Below are positions 8,034 through 14,314 of a DNA stretch of 14,314 nucleotides, in pieces. The translations under genes and the position numbers were made by a program. Position 1 is the stretch's first letter. Each line of letters begins with the position of its first letter. The notes under the pieces were generated by a model. The model did not search any database. It saw nothing but the letters and a program-made list of their open reading frames with translations, and was not told where the DNA came from. The stretch covers positions 3,505-17,818 of the forward strand of contig JALTAS010000053.1 in assembly GCA_027058925.1 (NCBI GenBank). Direction: 5' to 3'. This DNA is from Persephonella sp. GTDB lineage: Bacteria; Aquificota; Aquificia; Aquificales; Hydrogenothermaceae.

Positions 8034-9056
8034 TCAGATAATATCAACAGACCTCTCTCCCCTTTCAATCCTTCCTATAACATATACTTTTTCGCCCATT
8101 TTTTTCAGCAGGTTAAGGGCTTTTTCTTTCTCTTTTTCAGGGAGAACTATTATCATGCCTATTCCCATATTGAAGGTTCTGTACATCTCCTCTTTTGGGA
8201 TATTTCCCTCTTTTTGCAACCATCTGAAAACAGGAAGAACCTCCCAGCTACCTTCCTCAATAACAGCCTTAAGATCCGATTTTATAACTCTTATCAGGTT
8301 TCCCGGTATTCCTCCACCTGTTATATGGGCTATTCCGTGTATATCAACATTTTCAGCAAGTTTTAAAATCTGTTTTACATATATTTTTGTTGGTGTTAAG
8401 AGCTCTTCTCCAAGCTTTTTACCAAATTCTTTTATATGATCCTGATAAGAATATCTCTTCATGTCTACAAGCTTCCTAACGAGTGAGTAGCCGTTGCTAT
8501 GTACCCCTGAAGATGCTATACCTATCAAAATGTCTCCTTCCCTTATCTTTGAACCATCAAGCATCTTTTCTCTCTCTACCACTCCAACGGCAAATCCGGC
8601 AAGGTCGTATTCACCTTCTCCATACATTCCGGGCATCTCTGCTGTTTCTCCACCTATCAGGGAACATCCTGCCTGTCTGCATCCTTCAGCTATCCCTTTA
8701 ACAACACTGACAGCAACTTCTGTCTCAAGCTTTCCTGTTGCAAAATAATCAAGGAAAAATAATGGCTTAGATGTGGTTGTAACAAGGTCATTCACACACA
8801 TTGCAACAAGATCTATGCCAATGGTATCGTGTTTACCCATTACCTGTGCAACTTTAAGCTTTGTTCCAACACCATCTGTTGAAGAGGTTATCACAGGTTC
8901 TTTATATTTTGATATCTCAAGGAGATAAGCCCCTGCGAATCCTCCTATAGGTGTGATAACATTTTTATCAAATGTTTTTTTCACAAATCTTTTTATCTGA
9001 TCTACAAATCTATCTGCCTTTTCTATATCAACCCCTGCATCTTTATAGCTGAGCAT
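8034..9056 (-). CDS. purM: phosphoribosylformylglycinamidine cyclo-ligase (AIR synthetase)
   Basis: PurM closes FGAM to AIR using ATP, the fifth step of purine synthesis, as a cytoplasmic dimer. The 340-residue length is standard. Family motifs in order: SYKDAGVDI at the N-terminus, STDGVGTKL (59-67) for ATP/phosphate, MCVNDL (86-91), LFFLDYFATGKL (99-110), GGETAEMPGMY (135-145), SSGVHSNGYSL (182-192), and the C-terminal HITGGGIPGN (244-253) and FNMGIGM (295-301). All are intact. The start is the ATG at 9056 with AGGAGAGG immediately upstream. It lies nine bases after the L,D-peptidase gene and 21 bases before the glycosidase gene. In many bacteria purM is followed directly by purN. Here the glycosidase separates the two. 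Confidence 0.97.
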   Translation of the reverse strand: MLSYKDAGVDIEKADRFVDQIKRFVKKTFDKNVITPIGGFAGAYLLEISKYKEPVITSSTDGVGTKLKVAQVMGKHDTIGIDLVAMCVNDLVTTTSKPLFFLDYFATGKLETEVAVSVVKGIAEGCRQAGCSLIGGETAEMPGMYGEGEYDLAGFAVGVVEREKMLDGSKIREGDILIGIASSGVHSNGYSLVRKLVDMKRYSYQDHIKEFGKKLGEELLTPTKIYVKQILKLAENVDIHGIAHITGGGIPGNLIRVIKSDLKAVIEEGSWEVLPVFRWLQKEGNIPKEEMYRTFNMGIGMIIVLPEKEKEKALNLLKKMGEKVYVIGRIERGERSVDII

Positions 9057-9065
9057 AATCCTCTC

Positions 9066-9965
9066 CTAAATATTTTCTTCAGTTATTACCTTCATATCAT
9101 TAGCGGATATATATAATACCTTTTTTAATGTTTTTATTTCATCTCCTGATAAAAAGCCTATCTGGAAATAGACAACAAAGAAACTTTTTTCATCTTTTCT
9201 TACATCATAAAGAACCATTTTGTTAATAAGTTTTACAAATGGCCGATTTTCACCATAAGAATAAAACAGTTTTTTGTAGTGATTTATCAGGTCATACCTT
9301 GTGCCATATCTTGAGTAAAAATCTGGTGAATAAAGTTCGTATATTTCTGATACATTCCCTGAATATATCTTTAAAACCGCTTTTTTCCATCTGTCTATAA
9401 ATCTTTTTATCTTTTTTCTCAGGTTTATGTACTCTTTATATGGAATGTTAATAAACCTCTCCTGAATAACAACAGGTGTTTTCTTCAAAAAGATATAATC
9501 TGAAAGCCTTTTAAGATCTCTATCCTTCAGAATAACACAACCCTTTGAACTAAAAAAAAGAAGCTCTTTTTTTGGAGAGCCGTGAAGCCAGATACCGTCT
9601 CCGTCCCTTCTCAAAACATACCTGTCAAGGGCGTTTGGATAGTTCAAGGGGAATGCTCCTTCTCCATAGTATGAGGGAAGTGTTTTTCCAGATTTGAAAG
9701 ATACAGGGAAATAAACTCCTGAAGGTGTTCTCATATCTCCTTTTTTTATCTTGTCCCCAAATTTCAGGCCAGTTACAGCTATCATCTGATCAACAATGAC
9801 AGGCTTACCATCTTTTATTTTTACAACAAGGAGCTTCTGGTGGGATTTGCTTACAACTACGGCTTTAATGTGTGAAGGAAGCTGTATAACATTGGCCGGT
9901 AGATACTCCTGTGATAAAACAGACCTAAACAGTATTAAAAAGACAATAACTGAAAAAAATCTCAT
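9066..9965 (-). CDS. YkuD-fold L,D-carboxypeptidase/transpeptidase with NTF2-like C-terminal domain (Csd6/Pgp2-like)
   Basis: A 299-residue exported peptidoglycan enzyme. The signal peptide covers about residues 1-18. The YkuD catalytic domain (about 33-170) shows KGDMRTPSGVYFP (75-87), His128 in IWLHGSP, and the nucleophile Cys143 in SSKGCVIL. Residues about 185-290 resemble the NTF2-like domain that follows the catalytic domain in Helicobacter Csd6 and Campylobacter Pgp2: an RFIDRWKKA helix, ELYSPDFYSR, and later VVYFQIGF. Those enzymes trim tetrapeptides to tripeptides and set helical cell shape. The same domain order and the KGC form of the motif suggest a related role here, though cross-linking activity is not excluded. 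The start is the ATG at 9965, which overlaps the pgpA stop as ATGA, so translation is probably coupled. purM follows after nine bases. Confidence 0.85.
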   Translation of the reverse strand: MRFFSVIVFLILFRSVLSQEYLPANVIQLPSHIKAVVVSKSHQKLLVVKIKDGKPVIVDQMIAVTGLKFGDKIKKGDMRTPSGVYFPVSFKSGKTLPSYYGEGAFPLNYPNALDRYVLRRDGDGIWLHGSPKKELLFFSSKGCVILKDRDLKRLSDYIFLKKTPVVIQERFINIPYKEYINLRKKIKRFIDRWKKAVLKIYSGNVSEIYELYSPDFYSRYGTRYDLINHYKKLFYSYGENRPFVKLINKMVLYDVRKDEKSFFVVYFQIGFLSGDEIKTLKKVLYISANDMKVITEENI

Positions 9966-10480
9966 ATCCCCAGAAAATTAACAACAAAAAACATAGCTAT
10001 CCATGTATAAATACCTGCAATTATATCATCAACCATAACCCCAAAACCTGAAGGTAACTTTTCAAATAGCTTTATAGGAGGAGGTTTTAAAATATCAAAA
10101 AATCTGAAAATAACAAAAGCGATCAAGAGATGTTCCCATGTTGGTGAAAAACCTATCATTCCGACCATGTAGCCGGCTATCTCATCTATTACAACATAAT
10201 CTGGATCTTTTTCTTTAAATGTTTCAACAACAACAGTTGAAGCCCATATACCTACCAAAAAAACAGCTGCAGTTATTGATATCTGGTTTAAAAGATAGTA
10301 CTGTCCGCCCTTTTCCCAGTATATAAGTATAGGAATGATCCCCACCAATGTTCCAACTGTACCTGGTGCAACAGGTATCTTTCCAACAAACAGACCTGTG
10401 GAAAGGAAGAAGGCTATCATGGTTTTTAGATTTTCTTCAGGCTGTTCTTCTGCTAATTTTTGTTTTTCCTGATTTTCCAA
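9962..10480 (-). CDS. pgpA: phosphatidylglycerophosphatase A
   Basis: PgpA removes the terminal phosphate of phosphatidylglycerophosphate to give phosphatidylglycerol, in the inner membrane. About 172 residues, normal length. Family motifs, numbered from this start: GKIPVAPGTVGT (33-44), VVIDEIAG (96-103), FRFFDILKPPP (125-135) and GVMVDDIIAG (147-156). Three or four hydrophobic helices lie between them, and the last segment spans the membrane near the C-terminus. The first 18 residues are charged and not conserved. The start is unusual: two consecutive in-frame TTG codons (10483 and 10480) follow AAGGAG. The second has the better six-base spacing and is chosen, but the first is possible, as is an internal ATG 20 codons further in. 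First gene of the operon. Its stop overlaps the next start by four bases. Confidence 0.92.
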   Translation of the reverse strand: MENQEKQKLAEEQPEENLKTMIAFFLSTGLFVGKIPVAPGTVGTLVGIIPILIYWEKGGQYYLLNQISITAAVFLVGIWASTVVVETFKEKDPDYVVIDEIAGYMVGMIGFSPTWEHLLIAFVIFRFFDILKPPPIKLFEKLPSGFGVMVDDIIAGIYTWIAMFFVVNFLGI

Positions 10481-10517
10481 CAAAAACTCCTTCTAAATAA
10501 TGATAACGGATACTTAC

Positions 10518-10523
10518 ATTATA
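10518..10523 (-). promoter_or_regulatory. -10 element for the pgpA-ldt-purM-glycosidase operon
   Basis: The minus strand reads TATAAT, about 38 bases upstream of the chosen pgpA TTG start. A matching -35 would fall around 10540-10546, which is AT-rich but not a good hexamer. That position lies inside the nuo promoter, so the two divergent promoters overlap. Confidence 0.45.
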
Positions 10524-10532
10524 TCTAAAAAG

Positions 10533-10561
10533 TTGATAAAAAATAATTTAAGTTTTAAAAT
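10533..10561 (+). promoter_or_regulatory. sigma-70-type promoter for nuoCD-nuoI
   Basis: TTGATA (10533-10538) and TAAAAT (10556-10561) are separated by exactly 17 bases, and each differs from consensus at one position. The predicted start is near 10568, giving a leader of about 29 bases that contains GGAGAGG four bases before the nuoCD ATG. This is the best-formed promoter in the window. Confidence 0.62.
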
Positions 10562-10579
10562 TTATAACACTGTTATAAA
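10561..10579. promoter_or_regulatory. perfect 19-bp palindrome at the nuo transcription start (operator candidate)
   Basis: TTTATAACA (10561-10569), a single central C, then TGTTATAAA (10571-10579): nine matching base pairs on each side. It begins at the last base of the -10 element and covers the predicted start site, where a bound repressor would block initiation. I do not recognise the consensus. It is loosely like a PerR box but has longer arms and a different centre. Confidence 0.5.
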
Positions 10580-10596
10580 AAATATGGAGAGGCGAT

Positions 10597-12333
10597 ATGT
10601 CCTGGATAACCCTGGATAAGATAAACGAACTGAAGGAAAAGTTTGAATTCATCCAGATAAACGAAAATGAAAAAGGTTTCCACTCTGTCGAACTTCCAAA
10701 GGAAAACCTGAAACAGTTTCTAAGATTCCTGAAAGATGATCCTGATTACAGCTTTAAGATGTTCATAGACTGGACGATCATAGATCATGGTGCCAAGGCA
10801 GAACCAAGATTCCAGGGAGTTTTAATTCTTTTTTCCCCTGAATACAAAGAGAGAATAATAATAAAAACATGGGCAACAGATGAGACACTTCCAACCCTTA
10901 CAGATATCTGGCCGGGAGCAAAATGGGCAGAAAGAGAAGCCTGGGATATGTTCGGTATCAAATTTGATGGGCATAAAAATCTTGTAAGAATGTTTCTGTG
11001 GGAGACTTATCCCTATCACCCACTTAGAAAAGATTTCCCTTTAAAAGGTCATCAAGAGGTTGAACTCCCATCTTTAAATGAAAAGGAAAGGATGGATCAG
11101 CTTGAGGGCCTTCAGAACTACTCAAGAATGCATACAGCTCTTCCAACACTTGAAGACCTTGAGATAACACAGAAAAAAAGAATGCCAAACAAAAAATCAC
11201 AGGTTGTTCTGAACTGGGGTCCCCTCCACCCGGGAACACACGGAACGATATGGTTTTTGTTTGATATGGAAAGTGAGTATGTTCAGGACTGCGATATTAT
11301 AATAGGTCAGCTCCACAGAGGTGTTGAAAAAATAGCAGAAAACCTTAATGTTCAGCAGATACTCCCTTACACAGACAGAATGGATTACATAGCCTCAATG
11401 AATGAAAACCACTCTGTATGCGTAGCAGCTGAAAAACTCCTTGGAATTCATGAAAAGATACCACCAAAAGCAAAATATATAAGAACAATGCTTGCTGAAC
11501 TCTCAAGGATAAACTCACATCTGCTCTGGCTTGGAACTTATGCCCTTGATCTTGGTGCTTTAACAATGTTCCTTTACACATTCAGAGAAAGAGAAAAGAT
11601 AATGGATATCTTTGAAGGTATAACAGGAGCAAGGTTTACGATAAACTACTTCAGAGTAGGAGGGGTTTACGCAGACCTTCCCTACGGTGCACTTGATGCT
11701 ATAGAACATTTTATAAAAGACTTTCCTACCAGACTTTCAGATTATGAAAACCTGCTGACAAGAAACAGGATATGGCTAAAAAGAAATGTTGATGTTGGAG
11801 TAATAACAGAGCAGGATGTTTATGATTATGGTTTAACAGGGGCTGTTGCAAGAGCTGCAGGTGTTCCTTATGATCTTAGGATTATTGACAAGTATGATGC
11901 TTACAGCGAAGTAGAATTTGATGTTCCTGTTGGAGAAAAAGGAGATTCGTATGATAGATATCTGGTAAGAATAGAGGAGATGAAACAGTCCTCAAGAATT
12001 GTCCAGCAGTGTATTGATAAGCTTAGAAAGATGTCAAAAAATGATCCTTTCTTCTTTGAGCCTGAAGACAAAAAGATGAAAATAACTATAGATGGAAGGG
12101 GAACAAAACTGTTTAAAGGGGAAGTTTACGCAGGAGCAGATAACCCAAGAGGTGAGCTTGGGGTTTATATATACATGCCTAAAGACGGTATAAAGCCTTA
12201 CAGGTTCAGGCTCAGATCAGGAGCATTTTACAATCTCCAGATATTTCCAAAGCTTATGATAGGAAGGCCTATAGCCGACGCAATCACAATACTTTCAACA
12301 ATTGACCCTGTTGTCGGGGAAACAGACAGATAG
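10597..12333 (+). CDS. nuoCD: NADH:quinone oxidoreductase (complex I) fused subunit C/D
   Basis: A 578-residue fusion, close to the E. coli NuoCD length. The NuoC part (about 1-150) carries the AKWAEREAWDMFGIKFDGH segment (108-126). A linker (about 150-200) leads to NuoD. NuoD helps form the quinone site and the environment of cluster N2 in the peripheral arm. HPGTHG at 211-216 places His215 at the position of the quinone-site His59 of the bovine 49-kDa subunit. HRGVEKIAE gives Arg241 (bovine Arg85), and YTDRMDY gives Arg261 and Tyr264 (bovine Arg105 and Tyr108). The spacings between these residues equal those in the bovine protein. The start is the ATG at 10597 with GGAGAGG upstream. nuoI follows after nine bases. 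No nuoA, nuoB or nuoH lies next to it, so the complex must be completed from elsewhere. Confidence 0.96.
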   Translation: MSWITLDKINELKEKFEFIQINENEKGFHSVELPKENLKQFLRFLKDDPDYSFKMFIDWTIIDHGAKAEPRFQGVLILFSPEYKERIIIKTWATDETLPTLTDIWPGAKWAEREAWDMFGIKFDGHKNLVRMFLWETYPYHPLRKDFPLKGHQEVELPSLNEKERMDQLEGLQNYSRMHTALPTLEDLEITQKKRMPNKKSQVVLNWGPLHPGTHGTIWFLFDMESEYVQDCDIIIGQLHRGVEKIAENLNVQQILPYTDRMDYIASMNENHSVCVAAEKLLGIHEKIPPKAKYIRTMLAELSRINSHLLWLGTYALDLGALTMFLYTFREREKIMDIFEGITGARFTINYFRVGGVYADLPYGALDAIEHFIKDFPTRLSDYENLLTRNRIWLKRNVDVGVITEQDVYDYGLTGAVARAAGVPYDLRIIDKYDAYSEVEFDVPVGEKGDSYDRYLVRIEEMKQSSRIVQQCIDKLRKMSKNDPFFFEPEDKKMKITIDGRGTKLFKGEVYAGADNPRGELGVYIYMPKDGIKPYRFRLRSGAFYNLQIFPKLMIGRPIADAITILSTIDPVVGETDR

Positions 12334-12342
12334 GAGGAAAAA

Positions 12343-13044
12343 ATGGGGATAAAAAAGGTTGGTTTAAATAGAAATATACAGCCCCAATCACTGACAGAAA
12401 AAATATTCTTCCTTGATTTTATGAAAGGGCTGAGAACAACAATAAAACATCTTTTCAAAAAAGTAATAACTGTTGATTTTCCTTTTGAACTTGTTGAGCC
12501 AGCACCAAGATTCAGGGGAATTCACGGCCTTAGAAATGTTGACGGAACAGAAAAGGACGATTTTCAGGCATGGGTTAAAAAGCTGAAGATAAAACCCCCT
12601 GAGATGGGAGAAACAAGATGCATAGCCTGTAAATTCTGCCAGGCTGCATGTCCTGTTCCTGAGATATTTGTGATAAAGGCAGACAAACTTGATGTTCCTG
12701 AGGATCATCCCCATCATGGACTTAAAGTTATGACCCAGTTTGATATGGATCTTTCAAAATGTATGTTCTGCGGTCTTTGTACACTCGCCTGCCCGACAAT
12801 ATGTATAATCCATACAGATGTTTACGATCTCTCTGCATATACAAGAAGAGGATGTGTATTAGACAAAGAAACACTTTCAAAGATAGCAGACGACTTTGTA
12901 GCAAGAAGAGGAAAAGAAAAGTATGATGAAAAATCCCAGTGGCCAGACTGGCAGAAAATCTGGGACGATGCAGATAAAGCAAGAGCAAAAGCATGGGATA
13001 ATAACCCTCCAAAGCTTGGTCCAAATTATGCAGATCAGCAATGA
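12343..13044 (+). CDS. nuoI: NADH:quinone oxidoreductase (complex I) subunit I, two-[4Fe-4S] ferredoxin
   Basis: A 233-residue subunit that carries clusters N6a and N6b, passing electrons along the peripheral arm towards N2 next to NuoB and NuoD. Both binding motifs are complete: Cys93, 96, 99 and 103 in CIACKFCQAACP, and Cys140, 143, 146 and 150 in CMFCGLCTLACP. Before them are the typical RFRGIHGLR stretch (56-64) and an amphipathic N-terminal helix. A charged tail of about 60 residues follows the second cluster, ending with Lys/Asp/Ala-rich and Pro-rich segments. This makes it longer than the E. coli subunit (about 180 residues). The start is the ATG at 12343, five bases after AGGAGG, which overlaps the nuoCD stop. 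Transcription probably ends just downstream. Confidence 0.95.
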   Translation: MGIKKVGLNRNIQPQSLTEKIFFLDFMKGLRTTIKHLFKKVITVDFPFELVEPAPRFRGIHGLRNVDGTEKDDFQAWVKKLKIKPPEMGETRCIACKFCQAACPVPEIFVIKADKLDVPEDHPHHGLKVMTQFDMDLSKCMFCGLCTLACPTICIIHTDVYDLSAYTRRGCVLDKETLSKIADDFVARRGKEKYDEKSQWPDWQKIWDDADKARAKAWDNNPPKLGPNYADQQ

Positions 13045-13053
13045 ACCCATAAA

Positions 13054-13072
13054 GGCGCCCTGAGGCGCCCTT
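13054..13072 (+). terminator. GC-rich hairpin after nuoI
   Basis: GGCGCC at 13054-13059 and again at 13064-13069, separated by CTGA. The hexamer is self-complementary, so the copies pair as a 6-bp all-GC stem, and they also form a direct repeat. It stands out in AT-rich surroundings, 10 bases after the nuoI stop. The T tract is poor on the plus strand (TTCATAAATTT) and short on the minus strand, so termination may be partial. Confidence 0.5.
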
Positions 13073-13086
13073 CATAAATTTAGGTT

Positions 13087-13092
13087 TATAAT
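13087..13092 (+). promoter_or_regulatory. -10 element for the methyltransferase gene
   Basis: TATAAT lies 31 bases before the methyltransferase ATG and downstream of the nuoI hairpin. No acceptable -35 is seen, since the matching position falls in the GGCGCC stem. The gene may instead be read through from nuoI. Confidence 0.3.
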
Positions 13093-13123
13093 ATTTTTCA
13101 CATAATATTTTCAGGTGGTTTTT

Positions 13124-14278
13124 ATGAAACTTACAGGTAAAGATCAGCTTGTTTCAATAATTAAAGACAGAATAAATAAGGAAGGAGAGATATCTTTCAG
13201 GGATTTTATGGACATGGCCCTTTACTACCCTGAACTTGGCTACTACACATCCCCTGAGGAAAAAATCGGGGGATACGGAGATTTTTACACTGCTTCAGAG
13301 CTTGACAGGGCGTTTGGAGAACTGCTTGGAAAACAGTTTGCAGAGATTTACACAAAAATTGGGGAAGAAGAATTTCAGATTGTTGAGATAGGGGCAGGGA
13401 AAGGATACCTTACTTTTGATATTCTGGAATTTCTTCAGGAAAACTATCCAGAAGTTTTCAAAAACACAACATACACCATCATAGAAAAATCCCCTTACCA
13501 CATAAAGACACAAAAGGAGATACTGTCTGTTTTTGAAAACGTTGAATGGGTTCAGGACATTATAGATTTTGATGATGAGAGTATAACAGGGGTTGTTTTT
13601 TCAAATGAGCTTTTTGATTCATTTCCTGTACATCTGATCAGAAAGAAAATAGGAAAGATATACGAAGTTTTTATAAAGGTTGATGAGGAAAACAACGTTC
13701 AGGAGATCTTGAAGGAAGCTTCAGAAGATATCTTAAAATACATAGCCGAGTTAAACATAAATATTCCTGAAGGTATGCAGACAGAAATAAATCTTGATGC
13801 TGCTGATTATATACAGAAAATAGGAAAAAAACTAAAAAAAGGGTTTGTTATTACCGTTGATTACGGATATCCGTCTGCAGAGCTTTACAAACCATACAGA
13901 ATGAGAGGAACCCTCCTGTGCTACTACAGACACAGATATTCTGAAAACTTTTATGAAAATGTTGGGATGCAGGATATTACATCACATGTGAATTTTTCAG
14001 CCCTCAAGTATTACGGAATGATAGCAGGTCTTGATTTTACAGGATTTACAGATCAGGCTCACTTTTTAACAAATCTTGGTCTTATGGAGATATTTGAAAA
14101 ACTTCAGGAGAAAAATGATTATGAATCTTTTGAAAGGCTCAATAGACTGAAAACACTTGTCCTTCCCAAAGGAATGGGAGAAAAATTCAAGGTTCTGGTT
14201 CAGCACAAAAATATAAAAAACCCTTCAATAAAAGGGCTTGATATGTTACCTTACATAAGCGACAGATACAGACTGTAG
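13124..14278 (+). CDS. class I SAM-dependent methyltransferase, MidA/NDUFAF7 family (complex I assembly factor type)
   Basis: A 384-residue protein, close to the family's length (Methyltransf_28, formerly DUF185). Motifs in order: FMDMALYYPELGYY (28-41), GDFYTASEL (52-60), the SAM-binding motif VEIGAGKGYL (87-96), an acidic end of the next strand (Glu121), SNELFDSFPVH (160-170) in place of the family's NEFFDxLPVH, and a later VITVDYGYP strand. Human NDUFAF7 dimethylates Arg85 of NDUFS2, the NuoD homologue, and is needed for complex I assembly. Here the gene lies directly after nuoCD-nuoI, and the target arginine is conserved (NuoCD Arg241). I infer the same reaction, in the cytoplasm. The start is the ATG at 13124, five bases after AGGTGG. 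The in-frame GTG at 13115 overlaps that site and is rejected. The next gene begins nine bases downstream. Confidence 0.9.
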   Translation: MKLTGKDQLVSIIKDRINKEGEISFRDFMDMALYYPELGYYTSPEEKIGGYGDFYTASELDRAFGELLGKQFAEIYTKIGEEEFQIVEIGAGKGYLTFDILEFLQENYPEVFKNTTYTIIEKSPYHIKTQKEILSVFENVEWVQDIIDFDDESITGVVFSNELFDSFPVHLIRKKIGKIYEVFIKVDEENNVQEILKEASEDILKYIAELNINIPEGMQTEINLDAADYIQKIGKKLKKGFVITVDYGYPSAELYKPYRMRGTLLCYYRHRYSENFYENVGMQDITSHVNFSALKYYGMIAGLDFTGFTDQAHFLTNLGLMEIFEKLQEKNDYESFERLNRLKTLVLPKGMGEKFKVLVQHKNIKNPSIKGLDMLPYISDRYRL

Positions 14279-14287
14279 GAGAGACTG

Positions 14288-14314
14288 ATGTTTGTGTTTT
14301 TATTAATACTTATA
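14288..14314 (+). CDS. start of an unidentified gene, cut by the window edge
   Basis: AGGAGAG overlaps the methyltransferase stop, and four bases later an ATG opens nine codons, MFVFLLILI, to the end of the window. The strongly hydrophobic beginning suggests a signal peptide or a first membrane helix. Tight spacing implies co-transcription with the methyltransferase. Nothing more can be said about its identity. Confidence 0.5.

Noticed and set aside
7975..8439. 154-codon open frame on the plus strand opposite purM and the glycosidase start
   Set aside because: It lies antisense to two clear genes, has no ribosome site or recognisable motif, and its composition is that of a shadow frame.
10561..10579. 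Naming the nuo palindrome as a PerR, Fur or Rex box
   Set aside because: The arms only partly resemble those consensus sites and the spacing differs. No regulator gene is in the window to support an assignment.
12728..13075. 115-codon open frame opposite nuoI and its hairpin
   Set aside because: Antisense to the cluster-binding half of nuoI, with no independent support.
1..14314. CRISPR array, insertion sequence, tRNA or rRNA
   Set aside because: No regularly spaced repeats, transposase motifs, terminal inverted repeats or structural RNA patterns were seen. Genes fill nearly all the window.

Overview
The window looks like chromosomal DNA of a thermophilic, chemolithotrophic bacterium of the Aquificota. 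The best guess is Hydrogenothermaceae, Persephonella-like. This is inferred from AT-rich DNA, heavy AGA/AGG arginine use, lysine- and glutamate-rich proteins, a fused NuoCD, and a large periplasmic multiheme cytochrome c. I see no mobile element, tRNA, rRNA or CRISPR array. The longest gene-free stretch is about 120 bases, so the window is densely packed core genome.

Layout. (1) Positions 1-2702, minus strand: a secreted DUF2914 protein followed one base later by a LonB-like protease cut by the window edge. (2) 2825-5197, plus strand: a seven-heme exported cytochrome c, divergent from (1). Its stop codon abuts the purN stop codon, and its likely terminator lies inside purN. (3) 10480-5198, minus strand: pgpA, a Csd6/Pgp2-like L,D-peptidase gene, purM, and a GH63-type glycosidase fused to a DUF547 domain, closely spaced and probably one operon. 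purN follows with its own extended -10 promoter. (4) 10597-13044, plus strand: nuoCD and nuoI as a two-gene unit, with a strong promoter, a perfect 19-bp palindrome at the expected transcription start, and a hairpin after nuoI. (5) 13124-14278, plus strand: a MidA/NDUFAF7-family methyltransferase, then the first nine codons of another gene.

How they fit together. NuoCD and NuoI are the connecting-arm subunits of respiratory complex I, which bear the quinone site and two 4Fe-4S clusters. The mitochondrial relative of the adjacent methyltransferase methylates an arginine of the NuoD homologue, and that arginine is conserved here, so the cluster reads as subunit plus modifying factor. The long minus-strand operon mixes phospholipid synthesis, peptidoglycan trimming, purine synthesis and probably compatible-solute or glycan turnover.

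The most unusual items are the glycosidase-DUF547 fusion with its DUF547 cysteines lost, the methyltransferase beside nuoCD, the palindrome at the nuo promoter, and the Lon-like protease with altered Walker motifs.
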